From JBCCHY01 sp039028495 (lineage in GTDB: Bacteria > Patescibacteriota > Saccharimonadia > Saccharimonadales > VXPC01): 16,330 nucleotides of DNA. The stretch covers positions 1-16,330 of the forward strand of contig JBCCHY010000021.1 of NCBI GenBank assembly GCA_039028495.1, written 5' to 3'. The position numbers and the translations under genes were made by a program. How positions within the stretch are numbered: position 1 is the stretch's first letter; each line of letters begins with the position of its first letter. The notes below the pieces were generated by a model. That model was given only the letters and a program-made list of their open reading frames with translations. It did no database searches and was not told the DNA's origin. Shown here one piece after another: positions 5,395-12,835 of this stretch.

Positions 5395-7011
5395 CTATAG
5401 CCTGGGGAGGTGTGAATAGCGATGTGCGAGTGAGTAGCTAGCTACAAATGAGTTCAGCGTCTTTTTACGATCGACGCCTATTTTGACACCTGGGTTCAGT
5501 ACGTTTTTAGGATCTAGTAGCTGCTTGATGGCTACGTGCATATTGTATAGATCCTTGCCAAGCTCGAACTCTAGGTATTGCCCACTCAGGCGACCGTCAT
5601 TGTGAAACCCGCTGGTGCTACCACTATGCTTGAGTACGAGTTTTGTATATTCATCCATAATTTTTACTAGGCGTTGGCGCCCACTGATCTCAGATAGATC
5701 TAGTTTGGGCATGACGCTCAGCTGACCCTGGCCGATGTGGCCCCAAGACATAAACGGTACTCTATGTTTTCTGAACAGTGCCTCTGCTTCTGTGTAGAAA
5801 GGAGCAAAGTTCACTAGTGGCACGCTCACGTTCTCAACGCCCGGAAGCGCTCTACCTTTGCTGCTAGAATCTCCGATGATGTGGCCCACAGCGTTGCGTA
5901 CTTTCCAGAAGCCATCCCGGTCTGTTTCTTCTTCTGCTGAGTCCCAGCTGGCTGCAGTTTCATCTAATATCTTGCCTGCCTTTTTAAGCTGAGCTTTTAT
6001 CTTTCGTTTATTGTCATCAAACTCTACGATCAGAGCAAAGTTCGGCTGCTTCTTGAACGTACCCTTTAACGAAAGAGGTGAAACTCGTGATATTTGTCTG
6101 AGCGCACTGCCATCAACCATCTCTAGTGCTGCAGGGTCTAGCTCTTTGAGTTCGGTTACTGCAGTGATGCAGGCCTCCATGGTTTCGAATTCGGCCAGTA
6201 TTGTGGTTGGGAATGGATTGTACTCAGCAGACGTCATTTCTACTTCAGTGACAATCCCCAACGTTCCCTGGGCACCTGCGAATAATGGGATCAGGCTGAA
6301 GCCGCCCTTGCTATCACGGATATACTCTAGGGCGTATCCTGCGTTGCTATGCATGGGGTGTTCCCTGAGTAGTTCGGCATTGTCGGTAAGCATAGTGTCT
6401 ATCTCTCTGTAGATCTGGCCTTCGAAATTCGCCAAGCCGAGTTTTTTGTTGAGCTCGCGGCTACTTAATCGTTTGACTACCATCACTTCACCACTGCTAA
6501 GCACTACTCTCATGCTATGAATGTACTCACGGGTAGAACCATATTTCTCTGAATATACACCTCCACTATTATTAGCAACGGCTCCTCCGATCGTCGCGTA
6601 CTCGGCGGATAGCGGAGCACTAGGTAGCATTTGGAAGTTTACGTGTAGCATCTGCTGCAGCTTGCTGATGTTGATGCCCGACTCGACCTTGTACGTATCT
6701 GATTTGGGGTCAAAATCTACAACTCTGTTCATATGCGCTGCCATAGCTAGAATCACACCCTCGCCAACACTGGCACCAGAAAGATCTGAGCCTGCGCCAC
6801 GAGCTGTAACACCGAGCTGCTTACCACGGTCCGCGAGCTGATTCACAAAACTCATTACCTTGCGGACATCTTGCTCGTTTTTGGGATACACGACGACTGC
6901 AGGCTCAATTTCTACCACACTAGCGTCACGCGAAAAATGACTACGAACGTCTGCACCGTCGAGTACTTCACCTAGGATGTGTTGCTGTAAATAATGTGCG
7001 AGTTTGCTCAC
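5395..7011 (-). CDS. FAD-linked oxidase, GlcD / D-lactate dehydrogenase type
   Basis: This 538-aa flavoprotein has the FAD_binding_4 plus FAD-oxidase_C architecture of D-lactate, glycolate and 2-hydroxyglutarate dehydrogenases, which oxidise a 2-hydroxy acid to the 2-oxo acid. N-terminal PCMH-type signatures are clear: TARGAGSDLSGAS (69-81), IGGAVANNSGG (141-151) and KYGSTREYIHSMRVV (156-170). Near the C-terminus SWGHIGQGQL, GFHNDGRLSG and LDPKNVLNPG match the family's GHxGDGNLH, GEHGDG and DPxxxLNPG, but with unusual substitutions in the usually invariant segments, so the substrate is uncertain. No CCG/Fe-S partner (GlcF-like) is adjacent. The start is GTG, supported by AAAGGA five bases upstream. 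It is the last gene of the holin-like/secG/peptide-binding operon. Confidence 0.9.
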   Translation of the reverse strand: MSKLAHYLQQHILGEVLDGADVRSHFSRDASVVEIEPAVVVYPKNEQDVRKVMSFVNQLADRGKQLGVTARGAGSDLSGASVGEGVILAMAAHMNRVVDFDPKSDTYKVESGINISKLQQMLHVNFQMLPSAPLSAEYATIGGAVANNSGGVYSEKYGSTREYIHSMRVVLSSGEVMVVKRLSSRELNKKLGLANFEGQIYREIDTMLTDNAELLREHPMHSNAGYALEYIRDSKGGFSLIPLFAGAQGTLGIVTEVEMTSAEYNPFPTTILAEFETMEACITAVTELKELDPAALEMVDGSALRQISRVSPLSLKGTFKKQPNFALIVEFDDNKRKIKAQLKKAGKILDETAASWDSAEEETDRDGFWKVRNAVGHIIGDSSSKGRALPGVENVSVPLVNFAPFYTEAEALFRKHRVPFMSWGHIGQGQLSVMPKLDLSEISGRQRLVKIMDEYTKLVLKHSGSTSGFHNDGRLSGQYLEFELGKDLYNMHVAIKQLLDPKNVLNPGVKIGVDRKKTLNSFVASYSLAHRYSHLPRL

Positions 7012-7016
7012 TTTTG

Positions 7017-7046
7017 TCCTTTGAAATTACTTGTTTGATTTTACCA
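7017..7046 (-). promoter_or_regulatory. SD and possible internal promoter for the FAD oxidase
   Basis: AAAGGA (7022-7017) lies five bases before the GTG at 7011, a proper Shine-Dalgarno and rare in this window. Upstream, TGgTAAAAT (7046-7038) could give an internal promoter with a short leader. Confidence 0.45.
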
Positions 7047-7057
7047 TAAGCTTTTGG

Positions 7058-8863
7058 CTAGTTCTCTTCGTCATAGGGGACTCTATCGGTGAGCACAGTC
7101 CAGCTAGAAACATCCCTGAAACGATCTACTTGCCCAACAAGAAACTGACCTGAAGGCCCGCTGATATCTTTGAGCTCGTAGTAGGTGTACTGGGGCCGAT
7201 AGACTGCTAGGGCTGGAGCGTCTGCAACCCAGGCCGACAAAAAGTCCTTGTATTTATCTGCACGCACCACAGGATCTACCCGCGACCGTCCACCCTCTAG
7301 TGCTGCGTCTGCTTGCTCTGACTCGTACTCTGACAAGTTTAATCGGACTGGCGAGTTGAGATCTGCTTGCGAGGAGTGCCAGTACGCGAATACATCAGGA
7401 TCAGAACCAATATTTATCCCATAGAGCAGCATATCGCTATAGACATGGTTCTGTAGAACATTCTCAGTGAAGCCCTCACGGTCCCGGATATCGAGGTTAA
7501 CAGTGATCCCGACTTTAGCCAGCTGGTCAACGAGCGCTGCTGCCAATGCTTCGTAATCTGTGTCTCTTTCTGTGGTGATAAAAAGCTCTAGTCTCTGCCC
7601 ATCCTTTTCACGAACTCCATCAGCACCCAAAACCCAGCCGAGCTCGTCGAGTTTGCTTGTAGCCGCCGCCACATCAGTATCAACCTGAGTAATTGTTTCA
7701 TCATAACCAACCTGCTCGGGCAGTAGCGGTCCGTCTATCAATTGGACTGGACGCATCAGTGAGCGAGCTGCATCAGATTTATCAATCGCTTGACTGACAG
7801 CCAGTCGGAGCTCTTTGTCGGACAGTAGCTCAGATGTAGTTTTGTAGAACAGGTATACTCCACTGTTTAGGCTGAAGACTTTTTCCTGGACGTTTAGTCC
7901 ATCAACATCAACGTCTTCAATATCTATCTCAGAAGCCCCATTCAGTTGACCTTCTGCAAATAGATCAGTCAGCCGGTCACGGTCGGGTGCTATCCAGAAT
8001 GTAAACGCATCCAGCCTAGGCGCTCCGAGGTGATGACCCTCATTGGCTAGTAGTTGTATCTTCTGCTCTCTGTTGTCGCTCCCCGAGCCACTGACGTTGA
8101 CTATCCTCTGCAGCTTAAATGGACCAGAGCCAATGACTTCTGAGCTGTTAAACAATGAACCTCTGAGGTTCACGGGGTCTATGTCCCGCAGCAAATGCTC
8201 TGGTAGCACGCCAAATGTTAGTAGCGTCTTAAATGGGCTGAAACTACCAGGTAGCTTGAACTCAATTGTGCGCGAATCAATACTGAAAACCTCAATATCC
8301 TGCCAACTACCACGAAGAGCAGACCGCGCCTTTGGCTCCTTAATAGTCTGGACTGTAAACAAAATATCATCGGCATCCAGCGGCGATCCGTCATGCCAAG
8401 CTAAATTTTCTCGTAGTTTAACCGTGAAAGACGAGGCTCCTTCATCAGAAGTTATTGACTCTGCAAGGTCCCCGACGAGATTGTTGTCTACATCGTATTT
8501 GAACAGACTAGAGAAAAGTAGCCTTGATACCGCCTGATCTGCAGGAGTTGTTGCGTATATTGGGTTTAGATTTGTAAGCGGGCCGACGACACCTTCTACA
8601 TATGTACCGCCTTCACTCGGCCGAACCTCAGTGTAGTAGCTTCTGAGAGCTCTCGTCTGAATAGCCAGCACCCAGACTATCATGGTGGCGAGTAGCAACC
8701 AGCTAAACACAAATCGCCACGACGTGCCTAGGCTCTGGATTCTAGCGATAAAATTCTTGTCGATATGCTCGTTAGCTATTGAGTGGACTTCTAGAACGCT
8801 CTTTTTCTGCTTGAGAGCTAGCTCTTTGGGGTCTGCTTTGACTAGCTTTTTAGTAGAACTCAT
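7058..8863 (-). CDS. Membrane-anchored oligopeptide-binding protein (SBP_bac_5)
   Basis: This 601-aa protein is of the OppA/DppA extracellular solute-binding family 5. Recognisable segments are LTNLNPIYATTPADQAVSRLL, then LAESI, KLRENLAWHDGSPLDADDI (the family's vF.DGtpltA.Dv) and LPEHLL in the first lobe, with a C-terminal lobe containing the IGSDPDVFAYWHSSQ segment. Unlike typical binding proteins it has no cleavable signal or lipobox. A roughly 50-residue basic cytoplasmic head precedes one membrane span (51-70), so it is anchored with the binding domain outside. No permease or ATPase genes are next to it, so it must use components encoded elsewhere or serve another peptide-capture role. 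It is the third gene of an operon, 23 nt after secG, before which only a weak AGAG is seen as SD. Confidence 0.9.
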   Translation of the reverse strand: MSSTKKLVKADPKELALKQKKSVLEVHSIANEHIDKNFIARIQSLGTSWRFVFSWLLLATMIVWVLAIQTRALRSYYTEVRPSEGGTYVEGVVGPLTNLNPIYATTPADQAVSRLLFSSLFKYDVDNNLVGDLAESITSDEGASSFTVKLRENLAWHDGSPLDADDILFTVQTIKEPKARSALRGSWQDIEVFSIDSRTIEFKLPGSFSPFKTLLTFGVLPEHLLRDIDPVNLRGSLFNSSEVIGSGPFKLQRIVNVSGSGSDNREQKIQLLANEGHHLGAPRLDAFTFWIAPDRDRLTDLFAEGQLNGASEIDIEDVDVDGLNVQEKVFSLNSGVYLFYKTTSELLSDKELRLAVSQAIDKSDAARSLMRPVQLIDGPLLPEQVGYDETITQVDTDVAAATSKLDELGWVLGADGVREKDGQRLELFITTERDTDYEALAAALVDQLAKVGITVNLDIRDREGFTENVLQNHVYSDMLLYGINIGSDPDVFAYWHSSQADLNSPVRLNLSEYESEQADAALEGGRSRVDPVVRADKYKDFLSAWVADAPALAVYRPQYTYYELKDISGPSGQFLVGQVDRFRDVSSWTVLTDRVPYDEEN

Positions 8864-8886
8864 AGTGGAGTCTCTTTGTATTGCCT

Positions 8887-9102
8887 CTAGACCAAAAAGC
8901 CAGCGACGAGAGATAAAGAGAACACAATAACAAAACCGATTGTTATCTGATGAAGAGAGCGGTCCGAGCCCCGCCTGACTACTTCACTGTCTCCTCCACC
9001 TCCGAGACCTGCTCCTAAGGATGCTCCTCGAGTCTGAATCAGGATCAGAATAGTCACAATCAGTGCAGTTACAACTGTAATGTAGTCAAATATACTGTTC
9101 AT
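8887..9102 (-). CDS. secG: Preprotein translocase subunit SecG
   Basis: The 71-aa protein has the SecG layout: a first membrane span (about 5-24), the conserved cytosolic loop LIQTRGASLGAGLGGGG with the Gln and Gly-rich turn, a basic stretch, and a second span (52-70). SecG assists SecYEG protein export in the inner membrane. Its ATG overlaps the stop of the upstream holin-like gene by 4 nt (ATGA), indicating translational coupling. Its position ahead of a secreted-domain binding protein is consistent with an envelope-biogenesis operon. Confidence 0.92.
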   Translation of the reverse strand: MNSIFDYITVVTALIVTILILIQTRGASLGAGLGGGGDSEVVRRGSDRSLHQITIGFVIVFSLSLVAGFLV

Positions 9103-9467
9103 CTCTTAGATTTACCTTCCAAAACTATTGTTAGCATATAGTTTACCAGTCCTATCACCAGACCCGCAAGTATCGCTATCAAGTAGCCATCTATACTGAG
9201 GCCAGAGTAGAGTAAATCAGCCAAGTAAACCATCAGCCCATTTACGAATAACATGAACAGCCCAACACTCACCAGTACGAACGGTATGCTAGCTATCATG
9301 ACGAATGGTTTGACGACGGCATTTATCGCAGCTATCAAAAAGCCAGACAGGACTATCGGCATGACGCCGGGATCTATAGTCACCCCGTCTAGTAGAGTGT
9401 CAGCAGCCCAGATAGCAGCTGTGCTACAAAGCCAGCGCAGGACGAATCTTAAGACTTGTTCTTTCAT
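9099..9467 (-). CDS. Four-TM protein, Phage_holin_4_2 family
   Basis: 122 aa with four hydrophobic segments (about 5-22, 28-47, 52-76, 86-112). Conserved family features are INAVVKPFVMIASIPF and VGLFMLFVNGLMVYLADLL, matching the widespread PF04020 family (superfamily IV holins). These are mostly chromosomal membrane proteins of unknown function rather than phage lysis proteins, and no phage genes are nearby. The ATG at 9467 is chosen; a GTG at 9476 lies only two bases after the -10 and is unlikely. It is the first gene of the operon leading to secG, the binding protein and the FAD oxidase. Confidence 0.88.
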   Translation of the reverse strand: MKEQVLRFVLRWLCSTAAIWAADTLLDGVTIDPGVMPIVLSGFLIAAINAVVKPFVMIASIPFVLVSVGLFMLFVNGLMVYLADLLYSGLSIDGYLIAILAGLVIGLVNYMLTIVLEGKSKR

Positions 9468-9477
9468 AAAGCGCACG

Positions 9478-9487
9478 TATTATACCA
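9478..9487. promoter_or_regulatory. Overlapping divergent -10 elements (holin-like / rlmH)
   Basis: The 7-bp TATTATA at 9478-9484 reads TATTAT on the plus strand, eight bases before the rlmH ATG (9492). On the minus strand it reads TGgTATAAT, 11 bases before the holin-like ATG (9467). Two promoters thus share one -10 site and cannot both be occupied at once. Confidence 0.6.
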
Positions 9488-9491
9488 GCAG

Positions 9492-9947
9492 ATGACCAAT
9501 AAACTACCCAAGATAAAACTGGTATCAGTAGGCAAGCCCAAAGGTCCATGGACAGACTTATGTGATGTTTACCTAAAGAGGCTAGAGAGGCTGGATTCAG
9601 TCATTATTAAAGAGATCGGAGATGGCCAGCAGGATACCAGAATACGGACTTCGGCAGAGATTTTAAAAAAGATAGACGATAACGACTATGTGATCCTATT
9701 TGATGAGACAGGTATACCAAAGTCTAGTCAGCAGTATGCCGGGGTGCTAGAGGGTCTGCACGGCAAAAATGTAGTCTTAGTGATAGGTAGTAGCTACGGC
9801 GTAGACGAGACTCTCAAACAGAGGTCGAATATGATCCTGTCACTATCAGAAATGGTGCTACCTCATGAGCTAGCTAGAGTAATGGTCCTAGAACAGACAT
9901 ACAGGGCAGCCGCAATCCTCTCAAGCCACCCTTACCACCATCAATAA
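9492..9947 (+). CDS. rlmH: 23S rRNA pseudouridine-1915 N3-methyltransferase
   Basis: RlmH is a SPOUT-class dimeric enzyme that uses SAM to methylate pseudouridine 1915 in helix 69 of 23S rRNA. The 151-aa length is close to the usual 155. Family signatures are KIKLVSVGKPKGPWTDLCDVYLKRL at the start, FDETGIPKSSQQYA (the usual LDerGk.lsSe.FA), VIGSSYGVDE in place of IGGAyG, and the trefoil-knot end ILSLSEMVLPHELARVMVLEQ followed by YRAAAILSSHPYHH. The start at 9492 gives a family-standard N-terminus and lies eight bases after a -10, so it is leaderless. It ends seven bases before a convergent hypothetical gene, with no terminator between. Confidence 0.96.
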   Translation: MTNKLPKIKLVSVGKPKGPWTDLCDVYLKRLERLDSVIIKEIGDGQQDTRIRTSAEILKKIDDNDYVILFDETGIPKSSQQYAGVLEGLHGKNVVLVIGSSYGVDETLKQRSNMILSLSEMVLPHELARVMVLEQTYRAAAILSSHPYHHQ

Positions 9948-9954
9948 CTAAATT

Positions 9955-10548
9955 CTAGGCGGGTCTTGCATAGCTATGCATCAGGTCATCAGCAGCATGC
10001 AAAGGGCCGAGAATTATATGCTCTAACCCTATATCAAGATCACTCAAACCACTCCAGCAGCTTGGGCCATCAGCCTGAGCGCTCGTATCGACACTGAACA
10101 ATGGCACGTAAAGCTTTGATCTGCCCCGGAGTCTCGCTGCACATTCATTAGGCATTTCTCTCTCTAGTATCTGCTCAAGTGCGGATATAGCGAATTTACT
10201 GTCATGCGTATTACTAGGTATATCCATTTGCAGTCTTAGTCGATTAGATCTAGATTTTAAAGATGTCCGAATACCACCAACAATAGCTAGATTATCGGTA
10301 TCCATCACCTCTAGTTTTCTGTTAATAACAGTGTCCGAGACTTTCATAGAAAAAACACCCATGTAGTTAAGCACCCATCGTAGAGCAGAATTATCTATGG
10401 TCGTCACATGTTGGCCATGTAGGACAACTCTGTCACCGCTAGTCGATCCATTCTCGAGAGCCGACATCCAGGCAGCATCTAGGGTGTCCTGTAACTGGCC
10501 AGAGACACCAACTATTTCCCTCTGTAGTCGTAGTCCAGCAGATTTCAT
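9955..10548 (-). CDS. Hypothetical 197-aa protein
   Basis: No family is recognised. It is soluble, without signal peptide or membrane span. The ATG at 10548 is chosen over upstream alternatives because an extended -10 (TGcTATACT) ends six bases before it; a longer frame would start upstream of the promoter. The middle (about 90-130) is basic (SLKSRSNRLRLQMDIP) and the C-terminal part is acidic with aromatic and Cys residues (SCWSGLSDLDIGLE). It is convergent with rlmH and divergent from the 171-aa gene at 10618, 70 bp apart. It belongs to the run of unrecognised genes between rlmH and uvrC. Confidence 0.65.
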   Translation of the reverse strand: MKSAGLRLQREIVGVSGQLQDTLDAAWMSALENGSTSGDRVVLHGQHVTTIDNSALRWVLNYMGVFSMKVSDTVINRKLEVMDTDNLAIVGGIRTSLKSRSNRLRLQMDIPSNTHDSKFAISALEQILEREMPNECAARLRGRSKLYVPLFSVDTSAQADGPSCWSGLSDLDIGLEHIILGPLHAADDLMHSYARPA

Positions 10549-10554
10549 GAATCC

Positions 10555-10563
10555 AGTATAGCA
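10555..10563 (-). promoter_or_regulatory. Promoter of the 197-aa protein gene
   Basis: TGcTATACT on the minus strand, six bases before the ATG at 10548; no -35 match. Confidence 0.6.
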
Positions 10564-10581
10564 TTTTACCTCAGATAGATA

Positions 10582-10610
10582 TTGACTTTTTATTAAAAAT
10601 ATGCTAATAT
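10582..10610 (+). promoter_or_regulatory. Promoter of the 171-aa protein gene
   Basis: TTGACT (10582-10587), 17-nt spacer ending in TGc, TAATAT (10605-10610), then seven bases to the ATG at 10618. This is the most complete sigma-A type promoter in the window and again has leaderless spacing. Confidence 0.75.
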
Positions 10611-10617
10611 ACAGAAC

Positions 10618-11133
10618 ATGGCAAATCAAAATGTATTAAAAATAACTCACGAAGACGGGACAACCCGTTCTGTACACCCAAGCATGACAGCTGTACTAGA
10701 AGAGCAAGGGATAACTTTTGCTGGTAAACTAGGCGGCTCAACACTAAGTGTACCTTCTGGCATATATATGGATATCGACCCTGCGCTGCCTGGTACTTCA
10801 CTACTCAGAGAAACACTGACACATGGTCATGTTGATCCAAGCACTGGATGGCTTGGTTACGAAACTGAAGGACTCGAATGTACTGTCAGAACGGACAAAG
10901 CTGGTGAAATAACTTACGTATCTGGCATGAGCGTTATGGGCAGACTAGTAACGGGTGAACTAGCGGGCATAGGCGTCGATTTAGAGGGTGATGGCAATAC
11001 AGTGTCAGTACTTGACAGTGTCAATGATCCGTCGGCAACAACAATAGAAGAAGCCGATCCTGAGTTTGCCGATCCAGTAGAAGCACACCTACTTGTTAGC
11101 GCAGCCCTACAAAGACAATTCGCACGGGTATAG
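10618..11133 (+). CDS. Hypothetical acidic 171-aa protein
   Basis: No family is recognised. The protein is acidic, Gly-, Thr- and Ser-rich, with no signal peptide or membrane span. Short strand-like segments separated by turns (NVLKITHEDGTTRSV; GEITYVSGMSVMGRLV; VDLEGDGNTVSVLDSV) suggest a mostly beta fold up to about residue 135, followed by an acidic linker and a C-terminal helix ending in LLVSAALQRQFARV. It is the only plus-strand member of the rlmH-uvrC orphan run and has the strongest promoter here, so it is probably well expressed. It converges with the uvrC-tail reading frame at 11151, 17 bp away, without a visible terminator. Confidence 0.75.
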   Translation: MANQNVLKITHEDGTTRSVHPSMTAVLEEQGITFAGKLGGSTLSVPSGIYMDIDPALPGTSLLRETLTHGHVDPSTGWLGYETEGLECTVRTDKAGEITYVSGMSVMGRLVTGELAGIGVDLEGDGNTVSVLDSVNDPSATTIEEADPEFADPVEAHLLVSAALQRQFARV

Positions 11134-11150
11134 TTAAGTATATACCCTAC

Positions 11151-11282
11151 CTAGTTCTTGCATAGGTATTGGTCAATAATAGAGGTTTTCTTGTAGCCGA
11201 TGATGCTGGCTAGCTCTTCTTTGCGGGCATGCCTAGATGCTTGAGGGAAAGACCTGATGACCCCCAACTTGTGGGAACTCAT
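11151..11282 (-). CDS. 43-aa uvrC-tail reading frame (mini HhH)
   Basis: An intact short frame begins with ATG nine bases after the stop of the 232-aa gene and ends in TAG. Its residues 19-43 (ARKEELASIIGYKK, TSIIDQYLCKN) match the last 25 residues of the UvrC in this window at 17 positions, i.e. the second helix-hairpin-helix of the (HhH)2 DNA-binding domain. The first 18 residues align only loosely. It could be a leftover of an older uvrC 3' end that happens to have a start, or a small expressed DNA-binding peptide translated with the upstream gene. Most differences from the present uvrC tail that are not amino-acid changes sit at third codon positions, showing that it evolved as coding sequence. 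No clear SD is present. Confidence 0.45.
   Translation of the reverse strand: MSSHKLGVIRSFPQASRHARKEELASIIGYKKTSIIDQYLCKN
11206..11225 (-). repeat. uvrC-tail repeat, copy C (20-bp identical core)
   Basis: ctggctagctcttctttgcg, written on the plus strand, is identical in copies A (12891), B (12085) and C. The wider similarity spans about 11154-11228. Confidence 0.9.
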
Positions 11283-11291
11283 ATCCGCTCA

Positions 11292-11990
11292 CTAATGGAC
11301 ATGTAGTGGCATATCTAGCTCTTGAGCCTGTTGTAGGCCAGCATACGTAACTAGCATGGCGTACACTTCTTCTTGTGTTATTGGTCTTAGCCCCCTGCGG
11401 CTTAGCATTCGCTTGTACAGCGAAGTTCTCAGCAATCTATCGTTAATCCCTGGTCCTCGCTCAGTCATACCCTTGACATGACTGAGAGCCTCAGCACCAA
11501 CTCTACGGTGGCAATATATATCGACATAGTCGACACCACTTTTAACATCTTTGCTGATAACTATCCCACCAAAGGTATTTACGCCAGAGCTACCGATAAT
11601 CGAACTCCACACATTCTCATACGCTGCCAGCTCTGAGCCAGTATGATGAAAGACGCCCCTTAACGCTCTTGACCCGATAGACACAATCCTGCGCGTTCTA
11701 TTGTGGTTCCGTAGCTCCTCAATCATCTCGGCAGTAGTTGTCTCGATAGCCGACCAATGAGACTGCTGAATGTCAAAAAAAACGGTTTGACGCATTGGTT
11801 GACCGTCTCGTAGCAGGCCAATAACTGCAGCCATGGGGTGAACCGGTCTCCATGATCCAAGCTGATCTCTAAAGTGTACTACGTCAGGGTCGTGCTCGAT
11901 ATCACCGAATGCAGTATAGACCGCTTTTGGTGCTTGTACCCTTTTAAGTCTTCTTGCTCCGCTAAAACTATCTATTGTTTTAATCGCCAT
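11292..11990 (-). CDS. Hypothetical 232-aa protein between two uvrC-tail remnants
   Basis: No family is recognised. It is a soluble, basic, His- and Arg-rich protein with no signal peptide or membrane span. Noticeable segments are a basic N-terminus (GARRLKRVQ, about 10-18), RNHNRTRRIVSIGSRALRGVFHH (about 96-118) and a C-terminal LLRTSLYKRMLSRRGLRPIT (about 188-207). The basic stretches would suit nucleic-acid contact, but no known motif is present. The ATG at 11990 is chosen because TGgTATAAG ends six bases before it. It is bounded by uvrC-tail remnant B upstream and C downstream, which marks it as a gene acquired or shuffled at the uvrC 3' end. Confidence 0.7.
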   Translation of the reverse strand: MAIKTIDSFSGARRLKRVQAPKAVYTAFGDIEHDPDVVHFRDQLGSWRPVHPMAAVIGLLRDGQPMRQTVFFDIQQSHWSAIETTTAEMIEELRNHNRTRRIVSIGSRALRGVFHHTGSELAAYENVWSSIIGSSGVNTFGGIVISKDVKSGVDYVDIYCHRRVGAEALSHVKGMTERGPGINDRLLRTSLYKRMLSRRGLRPITQEEVYAMLVTYAGLQQAQELDMPLHVH

Positions 11991-11996
11991 TTTATA

Positions 11997-12005
11997 CTTA
12001 TACCA
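11997..12005 (-). promoter_or_regulatory. Promoter of the 232-aa protein gene
   Basis: TGgTATAAG on the minus strand, then tataaa and the ATG at 11990. Leaderless spacing; a GTG at 12008 lies upstream of this element and is rejected as start. Confidence 0.6.
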
Positions 12006-12029
12006 CACCAGGTTATTGGTACAAAGTAC

Positions 12030-12115
12030 TTAACCTTTACGAAGATACCGACGAATAATCATGGCTTTCTTGTAGCCGATGGCACTGGCTAGCTCTTCTT
12101 TGCGAGCTTATTTAG
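12030..12115 (-). pseudogene. uvrC 3'-end remnant, copy B
   Basis: On the minus strand 12107-12030 encodes ARKEELASAIGYKK and AMIIRRYLRKG followed by TAA, 20 of 25 residues identical to the end of the UvrC in this window. Immediately upstream the frame is broken: a TAA precedes the Ala codon and a one-base length change relative to uvrC is apparent, so no start is available. Compared with uvrC, 13 of the 25 codons differ and 8 of these are synonymous. It thus diverged while still part of a working uvrC and is not a fresh copy. It lies between the 196-aa and 232-aa orphan genes. Confidence 0.8.
12085..12104 (-). repeat. uvrC-tail repeat, copy B (20-bp identical core)
   Basis: Identical to 12891-12910 and 11206-11225. 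With copy A the identity extends a few bases on both sides. Confidence 0.9.
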
Positions 12116-12183
12116 ATGATGAGAAAAACCCTGGCGACATTAAAATAGCGCTTTCCCATGGCTTGCTGAACGGTTACCACCTC

Positions 12184-12774
12184 CTAGGCCGTGTCTTTAA
12201 GCTTGATTGGTTTCAAATCAGACGCTTTAGTAGGCAGAGGTATGATTGGTGCGGTATTCAGCTTGACTTTCGAGGCATACGCTAAAGCTCTGGTACTAGC
12301 ACGTGCTATCAGTACCCTATCTTCACTACTGATAGACCTCAGGCAACCAAGAGAATTGTCAAAAGCTCTATTGGCATGACTAATTAGTGCCAGCAGCTTA
12401 GCTCCTGCTGAAGAACCTCCCTCAATATACACTCCACCTATTAAGTCCTCATAGAGTGCACCAAGTGCATCATAGTGAGCAGAGACAATAGGTTGTTGTG
12501 TGGTCTGGCGCAGACCAATAACTGTTTCTGCAAGTGCGCTGGCTGCCATATTAACCCCTATCCATTCTGTATAAAATATATCTGCAGAGAATCTATCTCG
12601 AAAGGTTGATTCTTCGGACCGGACACTAGCCATTAGCAGTGGTGCATAGAATGCGCTATGTACACCATTTGGTATTGCAAGACTATAATTATCTGCATCC
12701 GTGAGTGTTGGCCCCCAAAGTTCGTACAGTTTATTTTGGTTGGCTCTTGCCAATGACATACTATGAAAACTCAT
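12184..12774 (-). CDS. Hypothetical 196-aa helical protein downstream of uvrC
   Basis: No family is recognised. The composition is strongly helical and Ala-rich (VNMAASALAETVIGLRQ; GSSAGAKLLALISHANRAF; ASTRALAYASKVKL), with no signal peptide or clear membrane span; the C-terminal 25 residues are Pro- and Lys-rich. The ATG at 12774 is preferred because TATGAT ends seven bases before it; an ATG at 12786 would overlap that element. It follows uvrC by about 60 nt on the same strand and could also receive readthrough. It is followed by uvrC remnant B, so it sits between two copies of the uvrC tail. Confidence 0.7.
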   Translation of the reverse strand: MSFHSMSLARANQNKLYELWGPTLTDADNYSLAIPNGVHSAFYAPLLMASVRSEESTFRDRFSADIFYTEWIGVNMAASALAETVIGLRQTTQQPIVSAHYDALGALYEDLIGGVYIEGGSSAGAKLLALISHANRAFDNSLGCLRSISSEDRVLIARASTRALAYASKVKLNTAPIIPLPTKASDLKPIKLKDTA

Positions 12775-12781
12775 GATTTTG

Positions 12782-12787
12782 ATCATA
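12782..12787 (-). promoter_or_regulatory. Possible promoter of the 196-aa protein gene
   Basis: TATGAT (5 of 6 to consensus), seven bases before the ATG at 12774; no -35 match. Weaker than the others. Confidence 0.4.
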
Positions 12788-12835
12788 CATCATTAATGTG
12801 ATCTAGTTGTTTAAAGTTTTGTTAACTTTTTTTTC

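Noticed and set aside
8043..8537. 164-codon plus-strand frame inside the peptide-binding protein gene
   Set aside because: It is antisense to a well-supported SBP_bac_5 gene, is Ser-rich shadow sequence and has no start signals.
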